DNA of 36,979 nt from Arthrobacter sp. RIT-PI-e (GCF_001187915.1 NZ_LGIU01000065.1:1-36979); one strand, 5' to 3'. Counted from the stretch's first letter, positions 15,593 through 23,823 are shown. Translations and numbers: made by a program. The notes: generated by a model from the letters alone, not told the origin.

Positions 15593-16165
15593 GGGCAGCG
15601 GATCGGATACGCCCGAGTCTCGAGCGTCGATCAGAACCTTGCCCGCCAGCTATCCACCCTCGGTACTGTCGATCGCCTGTTCGAGGAGAAGCAGTCCGGT
15701 GCCCAGCGATCCGGCCGCAGTGCCCTGGCGGACCTGATCGGATACTCCCGTCAAGGGGACACCGTGGTGGTGTCCTCGATGGACCGGCTGGCACGATCGG
15801 TGGTCGACCTCAATCAGATCGTGGGGGAGCTGACCGCCAAAGGTGTCTCGGTGGAGTTCATCGCCGAGCGGGTGACGTTCACCCCGGGCGGCAGGGATCC
15901 GTTCGCGGAGTTCCAGCTGAACATCATGGCGTCCTTCGCGCAGCTCGAACGCGCGATTACCAGGGAGCGGCAGGCCGACGGTATCAAGGCAGCGAAGGAA
16001 CGCGGCGCCTACACGGGCAGGACCCGCAAGCTTACCGCCGACCAGCTCACCGAGGCCGTGGGAATGTTGGAGGCCAAAGTACCCAAAGCCGAGATTGCCC
16101 GACGGCTGGGCATCGACCGCACGACCTTGTACCGGACACTGAGCCGGGCCGAAGTGGATCAGTGA
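15578..16165 (+). CDS. Serine recombinase of the resolvase/invertase family
   Basis: A 195-residue small serine recombinase. The N-terminal catalytic domain has IGYARVSSVDQNLARQ with the nucleophile Ser15, the SGAQRSGR segment and SSMDRLARSVVDL with the family's Arg pair. A long E-helix region (FAEFQLNIMASFAQLERAIT) leads to a C-terminal helix-turn-helix (KAEIARRLGIDRTTLYRTLS). Length and order fit Tn3-type resolvases and invertases. I start at 15578, with AAAGG about eight bases upstream; a frame to 15542 adds 12 unsupported residues. No transposase is seen nearby, so it more likely resolves multimers of a plasmid-like element than serves a transposon here. Confidence 0.88.
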   Translation: MVQHIGQRIGYARVSSVDQNLARQLSTLGTVDRLFEEKQSGAQRSGRSALADLIGYSRQGDTVVVSSMDRLARSVVDLNQIVGELTAKGVSVEFIAERVTFTPGGRDPFAEFQLNIMASFAQLERAITRERQADGIKAAKERGAYTGRTRKLTADQLTEAVGMLEAKVPKAEIARRLGIDRTTLYRTLSRAEVDQ

Positions 16166-16199
16166 TGCTCCAGGATCGACACACACCAAGGAGAGCATG

Positions 16200-16484
16200 A
16201 TGGTCAGAATCGTCCTGTGGGTCCTCACCGCGAGCACCCGCTACAGTTACCTGCTCGTCCGCGCCCTGCTCCGACTCCCTCTGCTCGTGGTGCCGATGCC
16301 CCGGCGGGTTCGTAACCAGGTCGCCGGCGCCCTGGCCGTCGGCCTGTGGTTTCTCGGTACCCTCGTCATCGTTGCCATGGCCGAAGCCCCGTGGTGGGGG
16401 ATGCTCATGGTCGGCGTCTTCGCGGCGCTGGTCATCGGGTGGGCCGTGCGGATGGAGGGACGTCGTGTCCTGGCCCGCCAGTGA
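16200..16484 (+). CDS. Small membrane protein downstream of the resolvase
   Basis: A 94-residue protein with a hydrophobic amphipathic N-terminus rich in Leu and Arg (YSYLLVRALLRLPLLVVPMP) and two membrane helices (NQVAGALAVGLWFLGTLVIV and WWGMLMVGVFAALVIGWAV), ending in a basic tail. It starts at the second of two adjacent ATGs, seven bases after AAGGAG. It lies 34 bases after the resolvase. I recognise no family; small membrane proteins of this kind are common on mobile elements. Confidence 0.6.
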   Translation: MVRIVLWVLTASTRYSYLLVRALLRLPLLVVPMPRRVRNQVAGALAVGLWFLGTLVIVAMAEAPWWGMLMVGVFAALVIGWAVRMEGRRVLARQ

Positions 16485-16552
16485 GCCGATCAGGTATCTC
16501 CGTCAAGTCATACTCAAGCCCAGCACGATGACAACCAGGGGAGGGTAGGAAA

Positions 16553-17041
16553 GTGGTTCGGCAACACCGGGCCGAGACGGAACGGTTCTGGGAGAAAGTG
16601 ATCAAGGGCTCCAGACCGCAGGATTGCTGGATCTGGGTTGGGGCGATCGCGGACGACGGGTACGGGCGGTTCTGGATTCCTCGCGATGGGGGACAGCGGG
16701 CGGTGCGGCCGCAACGGTACGCCTACGAACACCTCACCGGGGAGACCCTGCACCCCGGCATCATCCTCATGCACGTGTGTGATGTGCCCCTGTGCGTCCA
16801 CGCCACGGGTGGGCCGGACTCCCACCTGCTCCCCGGCACCCAGGCGCTGAACATGGCAGACCGGGCCCGGAAGGGCCGTCACGCCAACGCCTCGTCCTTC
16901 CGCTGGCGTGGTATCAGCCGCGCCCAGTTCCATGCCCGGTCCCTCGAGCTGCGCACAGCCCTGCTCGAGCACGGATGGAACGAAACGACCATCCGACCTC
17001 TGCTCATCAACGCAGACCCAGATGCTCCTACTCTCTTCTAA
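16553..17041 (+). CDS. HNH endonuclease family protein
   Basis: A 162-residue protein of the phage-type HNH group. The expected order is visible: CWIWVGAIADDGYGRFW, RYAYEHLTGE, then MHVCDVPLCVHATGGPDSHL as the zinc/HNH core and TQALNMADRARKGRHA after it. The C-terminal 40 residues may be a DNA-binding tail (SRAQFHARSLELRTALLEHG). It starts with GTG at 16553, preceded by GGGAGGG. HNH proteins of this type act as nicking or homing-type nucleases in phages and mobile elements. The AT-rich insert begins immediately after its stop codon. Confidence 0.78.
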   Translation: MVRQHRAETERFWEKVIKGSRPQDCWIWVGAIADDGYGRFWIPRDGGQRAVRPQRYAYEHLTGETLHPGIILMHVCDVPLCVHATGGPDSHLLPGTQALNMADRARKGRHANASSFRWRGISRAQFHARSLELRTALLEHGWNETTIRPLLINADPDAPTLF

Positions 17042-17077
17042 AGTGAAGCTTGACAGTATACAAAATTTGGATTGGCC

Positions 17078-17090
17078 AGCAACGGTTGCT
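17078..17090. promoter_or_regulatory. Palindrome AGCAAC-G-GTTGCT before the AAA_13 gene
   Basis: A perfect 13-base odd palindrome in the 140-base AT-rich leader of the ATPase gene. A TTGACA occurs at 17050-17055 but has no good -10 box at the usual distance. The palindrome could be an operator controlling the gene; this is inference. Confidence 0.3.
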
Positions 17091-17182
17091 ATGCAATTTT
17101 CCTCAGCTAGTTGAAGGCAAGCTGCACCTAGTCCACAGGAAATAACAAAAAATACATGGCTGATTGAATCTCTAGGGGGGAA

Positions 17183-19483
17183 ATGCTACAGCGAATCGAA
17201 CTGGTTCAAGGCATAGGGTTGTTGCACGAGGCGCGCGGTGCAGGCCATCGGCTGCAAGAAGTTTCCTTAATTTATGCAGGCAACGGTCGAGGTAAATCAA
17301 CCCTAAGCAGTGTCCTACGATCAGCGTCGGCGAGCAACCCCTCCTTTATAGAGGAAAGAAGAACTATCGATGGAACCTTGGATCCTCAAGTGGTTCTACA
17401 ATTCGATAGTGGACACAAAGTTAAGTATTTAGATGGGAAATGGTCGGAGCGGAGACCTGAAATCGTGGTTTTTGACACCGCTTTTATCGATAGCAATGTT
17501 CATTCAGGTGGTCAAGTATCTACAGAGCATAGAAAAAATCTTCTTGATTTTGCGATTGGGGACAGAGCAGTAGCGAGTCGGAAGAGAGAAGAACAAGCCG
17601 TCACCGCCCAGCAGAAGGCAAGTGCGGAAATAGCAAGACTGAAAAAACAGATTGCGCCCTATTCTGATGGAATGCCTCACGCGGTATTCAAAAACCTGGC
17701 AAACATAGAAAACGCCGAAGCGGAACTTGCGGAACTTGATAAACGCCGGACAGATGCTATGCGATCTAAAGCTATTTTAGAGCAACCTTTGCCCAACAGA
17801 TTACTTATACCGGACTTGCGAATAAACGAATTATTCCACGTTCTTCGTCAGACCCTTGATGACGTGCATGCTCAAGCTGAGGAAATAGTTTCTCAACATA
17901 TGAGCGGCCTTAAGGACCAAAATTCTTCCACGTGGTTGAGCCAAGGGCAGCAGTATGACAATGGTGCAACTTGTCCATACTGCGGACAAATAACAAAAAA
18001 TATTTCTCTTATTCGCATGTACCAAACTCATTTTAACGAGACCTATAAAGAACTTCATGAGCGCGTTCGTGCTGCGGCTGTATTTATCGAAACAGTAATC
18101 TCCGAAAACACTCTTCATGAACTTTTTCAACAAAGAGATTTAGTGGCGAACAGGTTGGCTGCCTGGAGGCCGTATGTTCAGGTAGGAGAACTAAGTGGCG
18201 ATCAAGATGATTTAGCTCGATCGAGTATTAGTAATCTACATTCTTTGATGCAGGTTCTATTTTTGGACAAAGGTCTAGTCATCGCTGAGGAGTCGGGTAC
18301 TACCGGCGACAAGGACGAAGCCTGTCGCCTGGAGGCACAGCTAGGCCAGATCATCACGGATCAGAACGACCTAATTGATACTTACCGCGCCCAGATCGAA
18401 CGTTACATGGAAAGCTTACAGGCTGAAAATGTAGCGCAGCTCGAAAAAAAAATATCGGAAATAAAGTTGGCAGTAACTAGAAACTCTCAGTCAGTTGTCG
18501 ACCTCTTCGAAGAGCTGGACAAGGCCGAAGCTTCTTTGAAAGATGCTGAAAAGGAAAAAGAAGACGCGAGAGTGGAACTCAAGCATACAATGAGTTCGAC
18601 TCTTAGGCGATACAAAATTGACATAAATAAGCACCTAACGAATCTTGGCGCAGCATTTGAGATCGACGAAATAGGAACGAATTTCTATGGGCAGAGTGCT
18701 CGAAGTGACTATGGTCTTAAGCTAAGAGGGAAGCCGGTTCGGCTTGCAGGAGGTAATCCTTCATTCGATACTGCGCTCAGTGAAGGGGATAAGCGTACTT
18801 TAGCCTTCGCTTTCTTTGTAGCTTCTACTCTTTCAGATCCAGATATTAGTAACCGCATTATAGTTATAGATGACCCTGTTAGTAGTCTTGATCGCTCAAG
18901 AAGGGAATATACAAGCGAAGTCTTGCTCGACATGGCTGTGAAATGCTCTCAGTTAATTGTGCTTGCCCACGATGCAGTTTTTCTCAAGAGCTGTAGGAGC
19001 GCTTTCATTCGTAAGCCACATGAGAAAAATGTTTTTGCTTTTCAGATTTCTCGTGTAGTTGATAATTATTCGGGGTTTGATAGCTTGGACTTGGACAAAG
19101 AATGTGAAACACCGTATTTCACAAATTATAGGAAAGTAGATGAGTTTGTCAGTGGTAAGGGTGGAAGCATGCAGGAAGCGGCTATAGCAATTCGCCCCCT
19201 TCTGGAGGGCTACCTACATCGCCGCTTCCCCGGCAAGGTCCCAGCTGACTTAATGTTGGGGCAAGTTTTAGCAGAAATTGGAGTTGCAGAAGATCCAAGC
19301 CCGTTAGTGCACGCTAGTGAGCTCGTCTCTGAGCTGCAACGAATAAATGGGTTCGCCGGAAGATTTCATCACGATACAAACCCCAATTTTACTTTCGAAA
19401 ATGTTGATTCAGGTTCTGTTGTGGCATATGGCAAGCGGGCACTCGATGTGATTCACGGATCTTATAAGGAGGACGCCGAGTAA
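17183..19483 (+). CDS. AAA_13 (RloC/PrrC-like) ATPase with CxxC hook; candidate defence protein
   Basis: A 766-residue ABC-type ATPase split by coiled coils. Walker A is GNGRGKST (33-40); FDTAFIDSNVHSG follows near 100. Two coiled-coil arms flank a CPYC zinc-hook motif (Cys264, Cys267). Signature LSEGDKR is at 532-538, Walker B RIIVIDDP at 558-565 with SSLD, and a switch His in LAHD. This order matches RloC, a stress- or phage-activated anticodon nuclease. The C-terminal 100 residues hold IRPLLE (Arg671, Glu675) and RFHHD (His729/His730), which could be an Arg-x3-Glu...His nuclease triad, but that is unproven. Codon use is far more AT-rich than all neighbours, a sign of recent transfer. It is a lone gene with its own leader and terminator. 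Confidence 0.78.
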   Translation: MLQRIELVQGIGLLHEARGAGHRLQEVSLIYAGNGRGKSTLSSVLRSASASNPSFIEERRTIDGTLDPQVVLQFDSGHKVKYLDGKWSERRPEIVVFDTAFIDSNVHSGGQVSTEHRKNLLDFAIGDRAVASRKREEQAVTAQQKASAEIARLKKQIAPYSDGMPHAVFKNLANIENAEAELAELDKRRTDAMRSKAILEQPLPNRLLIPDLRINELFHVLRQTLDDVHAQAEEIVSQHMSGLKDQNSSTWLSQGQQYDNGATCPYCGQITKNISLIRMYQTHFNETYKELHERVRAAAVFIETVISENTLHELFQQRDLVANRLAAWRPYVQVGELSGDQDDLARSSISNLHSLMQVLFLDKGLVIAEESGTTGDKDEACRLEAQLGQIITDQNDLIDTYRAQIERYMESLQAENVAQLEKKISEIKLAVTRNSQSVVDLFEELDKAEASLKDAEKEKEDARVELKHTMSSTLRRYKIDINKHLTNLGAAFEIDEIGTNFYGQSARSDYGLKLRGKPVRLAGGNPSFDTALSEGDKRTLAFAFFVASTLSDPDISNRIIVIDDPVSSLDRSRREYTSEVLLDMAVKCSQLIVLAHDAVFLKSCRSAFIRKPHEKNVFAFQISRVVDNYSGFDSLDLDKECETPYFTNYRKVDEFVSGKGGSMQEAAIAIRPLLEGYLHRRFPGKVPADLMLGQVLAEIGVAEDPSPLVHASELVSELQRINGFAGRFHHDTNPNFTFENVDSGSVVAYGKRALDVIHGSYKEDAE

Positions 19484-19517
19484 GTAGACGGACCGCTCTA
19501 GATAGGGCATCCCAAAT

Positions 19518-19555
19518 TAAGGGTGGTAGGGGCGTTTCGGCTTTTACCACCCTTA
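19518..19555 (+). terminator. Terminator of the AAA_13 gene
   Basis: TAAGGGTGGTA at 19518-19528 and TACCACCCTTA at 19545-19555 form a perfect 11-bp stem with a 16-base loop, 35 bases after the ATPase stop codon. No long T-run follows, though the loop's 3' side has TTTT. Confidence 0.6.
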
Positions 19556-19672
19556 GTTGTGCTTAAACGGACCCGGAGCAGACTGCGGGAATGGCCGATA
19601 GTAAGCTCCAGCGCAAAGGTCCGCCGGTAAGCTCAGCATGGTGACTGGTGGCCATTGGGGGGTGTCACCGTC

Positions 19673-20042
19673 CAGTGCTTACCCTGCTCTCCGCCAGGGC
19701 TCCGCGCAGGGCTATGGTGCTCCTCTTCGCTCCGGCCTGTCACCGCCCCGGCTGCTCCTTCGTCGCATCCGGTCCGGGTCTTTTTTGCTGCTGTCCTTGC
19801 GGATTGTGTGTCCCCGCTCCACACCGTCAACCGGCTCCGCCGGGATCGGGCACACCACTCCTGTCCGGCGCTCCTAACGTCGCTTATTTCCTCCCAGGAC
19901 TGCCGTGCCCTCGCACCTACGGTGTTGAGCACTGCTCCGTCGGGAACTAGCGAACGAGTTCGCCAGCAGGCAAAAACAACGGGGAACGGTCCACTGCTGG
20001 CACACCACAGGCCCACATCCCACCTACCACCAGGAGCACAAC
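19673..20042 (+). repeat. Structured leader repeat, copy A
   Basis: A ~370-base non-coding-looking leader ending at the start of the gene at 20043, with a diverged second copy at 21937-22320 ahead of the ParB-like gene. Identical blocks include 19756-19798 (43 bases) and 19991-20014 (24 bases). Shared hairpins are: CCCTGC 19682-19687 with GCAGGG 19706-19711; a CCCGG/CCGGG stem (19747-19751, 19774-19778) followed by six Ts at 19781-19786, like an attenuator; and CTGCT 19932-19936 with AGCAG 19965-19969 enclosing CGAAC/GTTCG. The first stem differs in sequence but not in pairing from copy B. It is probably a regulatory 5' untranslated region. Confidence 0.7.
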
Positions 20043-20502
20043 GTGAACGAGAACACCACCACCGAAGACACCGCCGAGAAGGTATCCGTGCCCGCTCTGC
20101 CGGTCGATGACAGTACCGGGGACGGGTACGACTGGCTGGAGACCACCTACGAAACGGTATGGTCCGTGATGGGTGCTTGGGGGACGGACGGGTGGGACGC
20201 CGGGTCATGGCCCTGCGTGTTCTTCCTGACCGGCCCAGGCCACCAACGACACCGGGGCCCTGTACGGGTACGGGAAGTACATCGAAGGAGACCTCGACAC
20301 CCACTGGTTCCGCAACCAGGACGCCTGCCACAAGGCGATCACCGCTGAGGTGTTCTGGTTCTGGAAGCACGGACAGGCAGACGGGCCCGCAAACCTGCCC
20401 GACACCGCCGAGGAATACACCAAGCCCTACGTCATCGTGTACCGGACCGAACCCACAAGTACGGTGGCAGGGACGGAAGGCGGCGGCCTCGCACCGTTCT
20501 AG
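20043..20502 (+). pseudogene. Unrecognised accessory gene, apparently frameshifted
   Basis: GTG 20043, seven bases after AGGAG, begins an acidic protein (MNENTTTEDTAEKVSVPALP) that stays convincing through YDWLETTYETVWSVMGAWGT and PCVFFLTG. Just before 20239 the coding pattern moves to another frame by one base: ATNDTGALYGYGKYIEGDLD, THWFRNQDACHKAITAEVFW, then EEYTKPYVIVYRTEPTS, ending with TAG at 20500-20502. Removing one base near 20235 gives a continuous protein of about 152 residues, rich in Trp and Tyr. It is a broken gene, a sequencing error or a frameshift site. I recognise no family. It follows leader copy A. Confidence 0.6.
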
Positions 20503-20510
20503 TGACGCTC

Positions 20511-20546
20511 CGGTAGTACCCCGCCCCTAGGGGCGGGGTGCTACCG
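20511..20546 (+). terminator. Very strong GC hairpin after the frameshifted gene
   Basis: CGGTAG-T-ACCCCGCCCC at 20511-20527 pairs with GGGGCGGGGT-G-CTACCG at 20530-20546: a 17-bp stem with a single mismatch and a two-base centre. It lies nine bases after the stop codon and reads the same on both strands. There is no T-run, so it may be a terminator of the non-canonical actinobacterial type. Confidence 0.65.
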
Positions 20547-20708
20547 CCGACCTGCGCACCGACGTCGGGTATGTGGCGGGCAGTAGCGGGCGAGCCAACG
20601 CATTCCGGATTCCTTCATGGCGTACCTCCGACACGAGGACACCATCACCTGCGATCCCGGCTACACGCGGTCTCGGCCGGGTGCCTGGGCAGGCTGCGAG
20701 AATGGGGG

Positions 20709-21671
20709 GTGGTGCTGGCTACTGTTACGCAGGTGAGCCTGATATTGCACCCCGCTCAGCTGGGCCACCGTGTCCGGAGTGCTTTTCGGGCCCGGGTCTC
20801 GGGTGATCCCACGGGCGCGCCGGACTGGGTGCGCGATATTGCCCTGGTGGGGGAGGGGCCGGGGTGGTTTGAGCCTGACGGCGTGGTGTGGCGGGTCCAT
20901 GGTGACCTGTCTACTCTCGTGGGCGGGGTCGCTGCCCTGTTGGGGCAGGGTACGCACCCTTTGGCGATGGCCGGGGTTGCACGGCATTCCTCCTACCGCA
21001 GCGACCCCTGGGCGCGCTTAGCGGGGACGGCCCGCTGGCTGACGGTGAGCACGTTCGGGTCCGCGGAACTCGCCGAACGCGAATCGGCCCGGGTCCGTGG
21101 AATGCACAAGCGGGTCAACGGCAGCACCGATGACGGCCGAGCCTACTCCGCATCAGACCCTGCTCTGCTGCGCTGGGTGCACCTGGCGTTCACCGACGCT
21201 TTCCTCGGAGCACAGGAAGCCGTGGGCCATGATCTGGCCCCGCGCTTCGGCCGGAACTGGGCTGACGCCTACATCGCCGACTGGTCCCGCAGCGCCCAGG
21301 CATTGGGAGCGAAGGACCTCCCGGTCAGCCGCCGGGAACTCACCGAGGCGTTGGCAGCGGTAGAGCCTGACCTTGAACCGGTTCCCGCGGAGCTCCTGGC
21401 TTTCCTCTCCGCCCCGGGCGGGCTGAGCCGTCTCGAAGGGATCTTCTATGCAGGTCTCGCCAGCGCCGGAGGGCTGGTGCTCTCCCCATCCATGGCACCC
21501 CTGGCCGGGGTGCCCGGTCGCGGCGACCGCTCAATTGCGGCGCGTCTGCGTTTGCAGCGCACCCGTGTCCAGTTGCGGGCCTTCCAAGTGGCATTGGGAC
21601 CGCATAGTCCGTCCGAGGACGCGGCCCGTTACCGGATCGGTCTCGCCGGGCCCCCGGACTGGCTCACCTGA
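20709..21671 (+). CDS. Oxygenase of the MpaB/DUF2236 family
   Basis: About 320 residues of the DUF2236 (MpaB) family, haem-containing oxygenases related to latex-clearing protein Lcp and common in actinobacteria. Visible family features are WVRDIALVGEGPGWF, VHGDLSTLVGGVAALLGQGT, HPLAMAGVARHSSYRSDPW, RLAGTARWLTVSTFGSAEL, VRGMHKRVNG and PALLRWVHLAFTDAFLGAQE. The MHK and WVH histidines are the likely functional ones. The start is uncertain: GTG 20709 and GTG 20712 lack a strong Shine-Dalgarno, and the open frame continues upstream to 20538 through the hairpin. No signal peptide is seen. It lies between the two leader repeats and looks like a passenger gene. Confidence 0.75.
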   Translation: MVLATVTQVSLILHPAQLGHRVRSAFRARVSGDPTGAPDWVRDIALVGEGPGWFEPDGVVWRVHGDLSTLVGGVAALLGQGTHPLAMAGVARHSSYRSDPWARLAGTARWLTVSTFGSAELAERESARVRGMHKRVNGSTDDGRAYSASDPALLRWVHLAFTDAFLGAQEAVGHDLAPRFGRNWADAYIADWSRSAQALGAKDLPVSRRELTEALAAVEPDLEPVPAELLAFLSAPGGLSRLEGIFYAGLASAGGLVLSPSMAPLAGVPGRGDRSIAARLRLQRTRVQLRAFQVALGPHSPSEDAARYRIGLAGPPDWLT

Positions 21672-21700
21672 ATCTCAGCCGCGCTCAGTTCCGGGCCCCG

Positions 21701-21865
21701 TACAATAAAGGCAAAGCGTGGGACCCGGCACCGCCGGGAGCATTGCGCCTAGGTCGACGGACTCTCAATGAGGAGAAGAACCGGACCCCATAGATTTCCT
21801 TTGGTAGGGAAAATGTAAGAACCGGAAGCGGGACCCATGTGGTGCGGGGCCCGCTTCCATCTTTT
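21701..21865 (+). ncRNA. Possible small transcript (or leader with a tiny ORF)
   Basis: TACAAT at 21701-21706 resembles a -10 box. A terminator-like hairpin (GGAAGCGGG 21824-21832, CCCGCTTCC 21850-21858, then ATCTTTT) closes the stretch. Between them are a CCCGGC/GCCGGG hairpin (from 21723) and a 16-codon open frame at 21768-21818 (MRRRTGPHRFPLVGKM). No -35 box is evident. It may be a small RNA or simply the end of the oxygenase transcript. Confidence 0.3.
21824..21865 (+). terminator. Rho-independent terminator before leader copy B
   Basis: A perfect 9-bp stem, GGAAGCGGG at 21824-21832 with CCCGCTTCC at 21850-21858, followed by ATCTTTT. It separates the oxygenase region from the second leader repeat. 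Confidence 0.7.
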
Positions 21866-21936
21866 AAGGCGTCCTTGTGGTCTTACCTCGAGCGCGGGGG
21901 AGCAGGGTGGCCGGCGCGGGTGGGTGTCTCGCGTTT

Positions 21937-22320
21937 CAGTGCTTCCCTCACTCTCCGCTAGGGCTCCGAGTGAGGGCTGTGGTCCTTCGCTTCGCTGCGG
22001 CCTGTCACCGCCCCGGTTGTTCCTTCGTCGCATCCGGTCCGGGTCTTTTTTGCTGCTGTCCTTCGGATTGTGCGTCCCCGCTCCACACGGTCAATCGGCT
22101 GCGCCGACTGGTGCTGGCCACAAACCTCTACGGCGCTCCTGCGTCGCTTATTTCCTTCGAGGTTTCTGGCAGGCCCTTCGCCCTTCGGGTTGACCCTGCT
22201 CCGTCGGGAACGAGCGAACGAGTTCGCCAGCAGGCAAAAAACGCACGGGGGAAGGGGCCACTGCTGGCACACCACAGGCCCGACACCCCACCACCACCTG
22301 TCAAAAGGAGCAACACCGCT
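21937..22320 (+). repeat. Structured leader repeat, copy B
   Basis: A ~384-base copy of the leader at 19673-20042, ending at the ParB-like start codon. Its first hairpin is CCCTCACTC 21945-21953 with GAGTGAGGG 21968-21976, a perfect 9-bp stem whose bases differ from copy A while pairing is kept. The attenuator-like stem is CCCGG 22012-22016 with CCGGG 22039-22043, followed by six Ts at 22046-22051. The 3' stem is CCTGCT 22195-22200 with AGCAGG 22229-22234. Identical blocks are 22021-22063 and 22258-22281. The middle part (about 22095-22190) is the most diverged and has indels. Open frames through it shift between copies, so it is probably untranslated. Confidence 0.7.
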
Positions 22321-23823
22321 ATGTCCGTTCTGGAACAGATCAACCCCGCCACGCTCACCATCGACGCGAACGTGCGCGCCGAAGCGAACCTCGACAAGGC
22401 GTTCCTCGCCTCGATCAAGGAGCACGGCGTCATTCAACCCGTCGTCGCGCACCGCACCGAGGACGGCACCGTGCACGTCCTCTACGGACAGCGCCGAACC
22501 CTCGCCGCCGTGGAGAACAATCTAGACACCATGCCGGTGTACGTGGTCGATTCCCTCACCGAAGCCGACCGGCTCGCTAAACAGATCGTGGAGAACGACC
22601 AGCGCCGCGAGCTGACCGACAATGACCGGGCCGAGGCGTTCCACCAGCTGTCCCTGCTCGGTGTGTCGGCAACGCAGATCGCCCGTAAGACCGGGGCGAA
22701 GAAAACCACCGTGGACGCGGCCCTGAAAGTCCGTGCCGATGACACCGCGACGGCGTTCCTCGCCGCAGGGATGACGCTGGACATGGCGGCAGTGATCGAG
22801 GAGTTTGCCGGGGACACCGAGGCGATTGAGAAGCTGGAAAGCATTGCCAAGGAAGCCCCGCAGAGCTTCGACCACACCGCCCAGCGCATCCGCGACGACC
22901 GGAAGCGGCAGGCTGAGGTCGCGGCGGCCAAGGCCGATGCCGTCACCGCTGGTTTGACGATCATGGAGGACTCGACATGGTCGTCCTACGACTACAAAGG
23001 TCCGATCGCTGACATCAGGGACCTACGCACCAAGACCGGGGACCTGCTCACAGCGGAGGACGCGAACGCCGCTTATGTTCGCTCGACCTACAACGGTCCC
23101 GCGACGACGTACCTGAACACCGATTGGAAGGCCGCAGGGTTCGTGAAGCCCGGCGCACCCCGTGCCGGGAAGATGACCGAGGAAGAGAAAGCCGAACGCC
23201 GGACCGTGATCGAGAATAATCGGGCGTGGGACGCCGCTGAGGTGGTCCGCATCGAGTTCGTGAAGGGACTGCTCAAAGGCAAGACTGCCCCGAAGAACGC
23301 CCTGCGGTTCATCGCCCACGCCATGGGAGTCCACGGGTACACGATTGCGGACGGACTGTCCAAGTACAGCGATTTCTCAGTCGAACTACTCACCGGTAAG
23401 GAGCCGAAGGCCGCAGGGTTCGGGGGCAGGTCGGAACTGGCGAAGATCACCAGCCGCCCGAGCGGACGCCATGAAATCAACGCCCTGGCCATGGTGCTTG
23501 CCGGGTACGAGAAGAACACGGGCCGCTACACATGGCGCAACGGGAGTTCCACCGCCGCGCACTACCTGACACAACTCGCCGCCTGGGGATACAACCTCAG
23601 CGACGTGGAACGCCTCGTCACCCACCCGGCCCCCGTCGAGGCCCCGGCACAGGAGAACGCCCCGGTACCCGAGGACACGGTGAGCGACGAGAGCCCCGAG
23701 CTTGCTGACGCGACCGCCGACGAGGACGACCCCGCCGCCGATCCGGAGCCGGTCGAGTACCTGGAGGACATTCAGGCAGAGCAGGAGGAAATGATCGGCG
23801 AAGAGTACGCCGCCGCCGAGTAA
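22321..23823 (+). CDS. ParB/Spo0J/RepB-like partition or plasmid-regulatory protein
   Basis: A 500-residue protein. The N-terminal ParB nuclease-like domain shows KEHGVIQPVVAHRTEDGTVH and VLYGQRRTLAAVE with the GxxRR box (about 56-60). A helix-turn-helix follows (LSLLGVSATQIARKTGAKKT, TVDAALKV). A long, non-canonical middle region with EDSTWSSYDYKG, RPSGRHEINALAMVLAGYEK and YTWRNGSSTAAHYLTQLAAW precedes a very acidic tail. It is longer than typical ParB (about 300 residues), and no ParA is adjacent, so plasmid-specific partition or transcriptional control are both possible. AAAGGAG lies about 11 bases before the ATG, rather far. It follows leader copy B. Confidence 0.82.
   Translation: MSVLEQINPATLTIDANVRAEANLDKAFLASIKEHGVIQPVVAHRTEDGTVHVLYGQRRTLAAVENNLDTMPVYVVDSLTEADRLAKQIVENDQRRELTDNDRAEAFHQLSLLGVSATQIARKTGAKKTTVDAALKVRADDTATAFLAAGMTLDMAAVIEEFAGDTEAIEKLESIAKEAPQSFDHTAQRIRDDRKRQAEVAAAKADAVTAGLTIMEDSTWSSYDYKGPIADIRDLRTKTGDLLTAEDANAAYVRSTYNGPATTYLNTDWKAAGFVKPGAPRAGKMTEEEKAERRTVIENNRAWDAAEVVRIEFVKGLLKGKTAPKNALRFIAHAMGVHGYTIADGLSKYSDFSVELLTGKEPKAAGFGGRSELAKITSRPSGRHEINALAMVLAGYEKNTGRYTWRNGSSTAAHYLTQLAAWGYNLSDVERLVTHPAPVEAPAQENAPVPEDTVSDESPELADATADEDDPAADPEPVEYLEDIQAEQEEMIGEEYAAAE

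Noticed and set aside
17050..17078. TTGACA as a sigma-70 promoter for the AAA_13 gene
   Set aside because: No acceptable -10 hexamer occurs 16-18 bases downstream.
21877..22320. N-terminal extension of the ParB-like frame through leader copy B
   Set aside because: The reading frame is not kept between the two leader copies, and the ATG at 22321 begins the conserved ParB domain after AAAGGAG.
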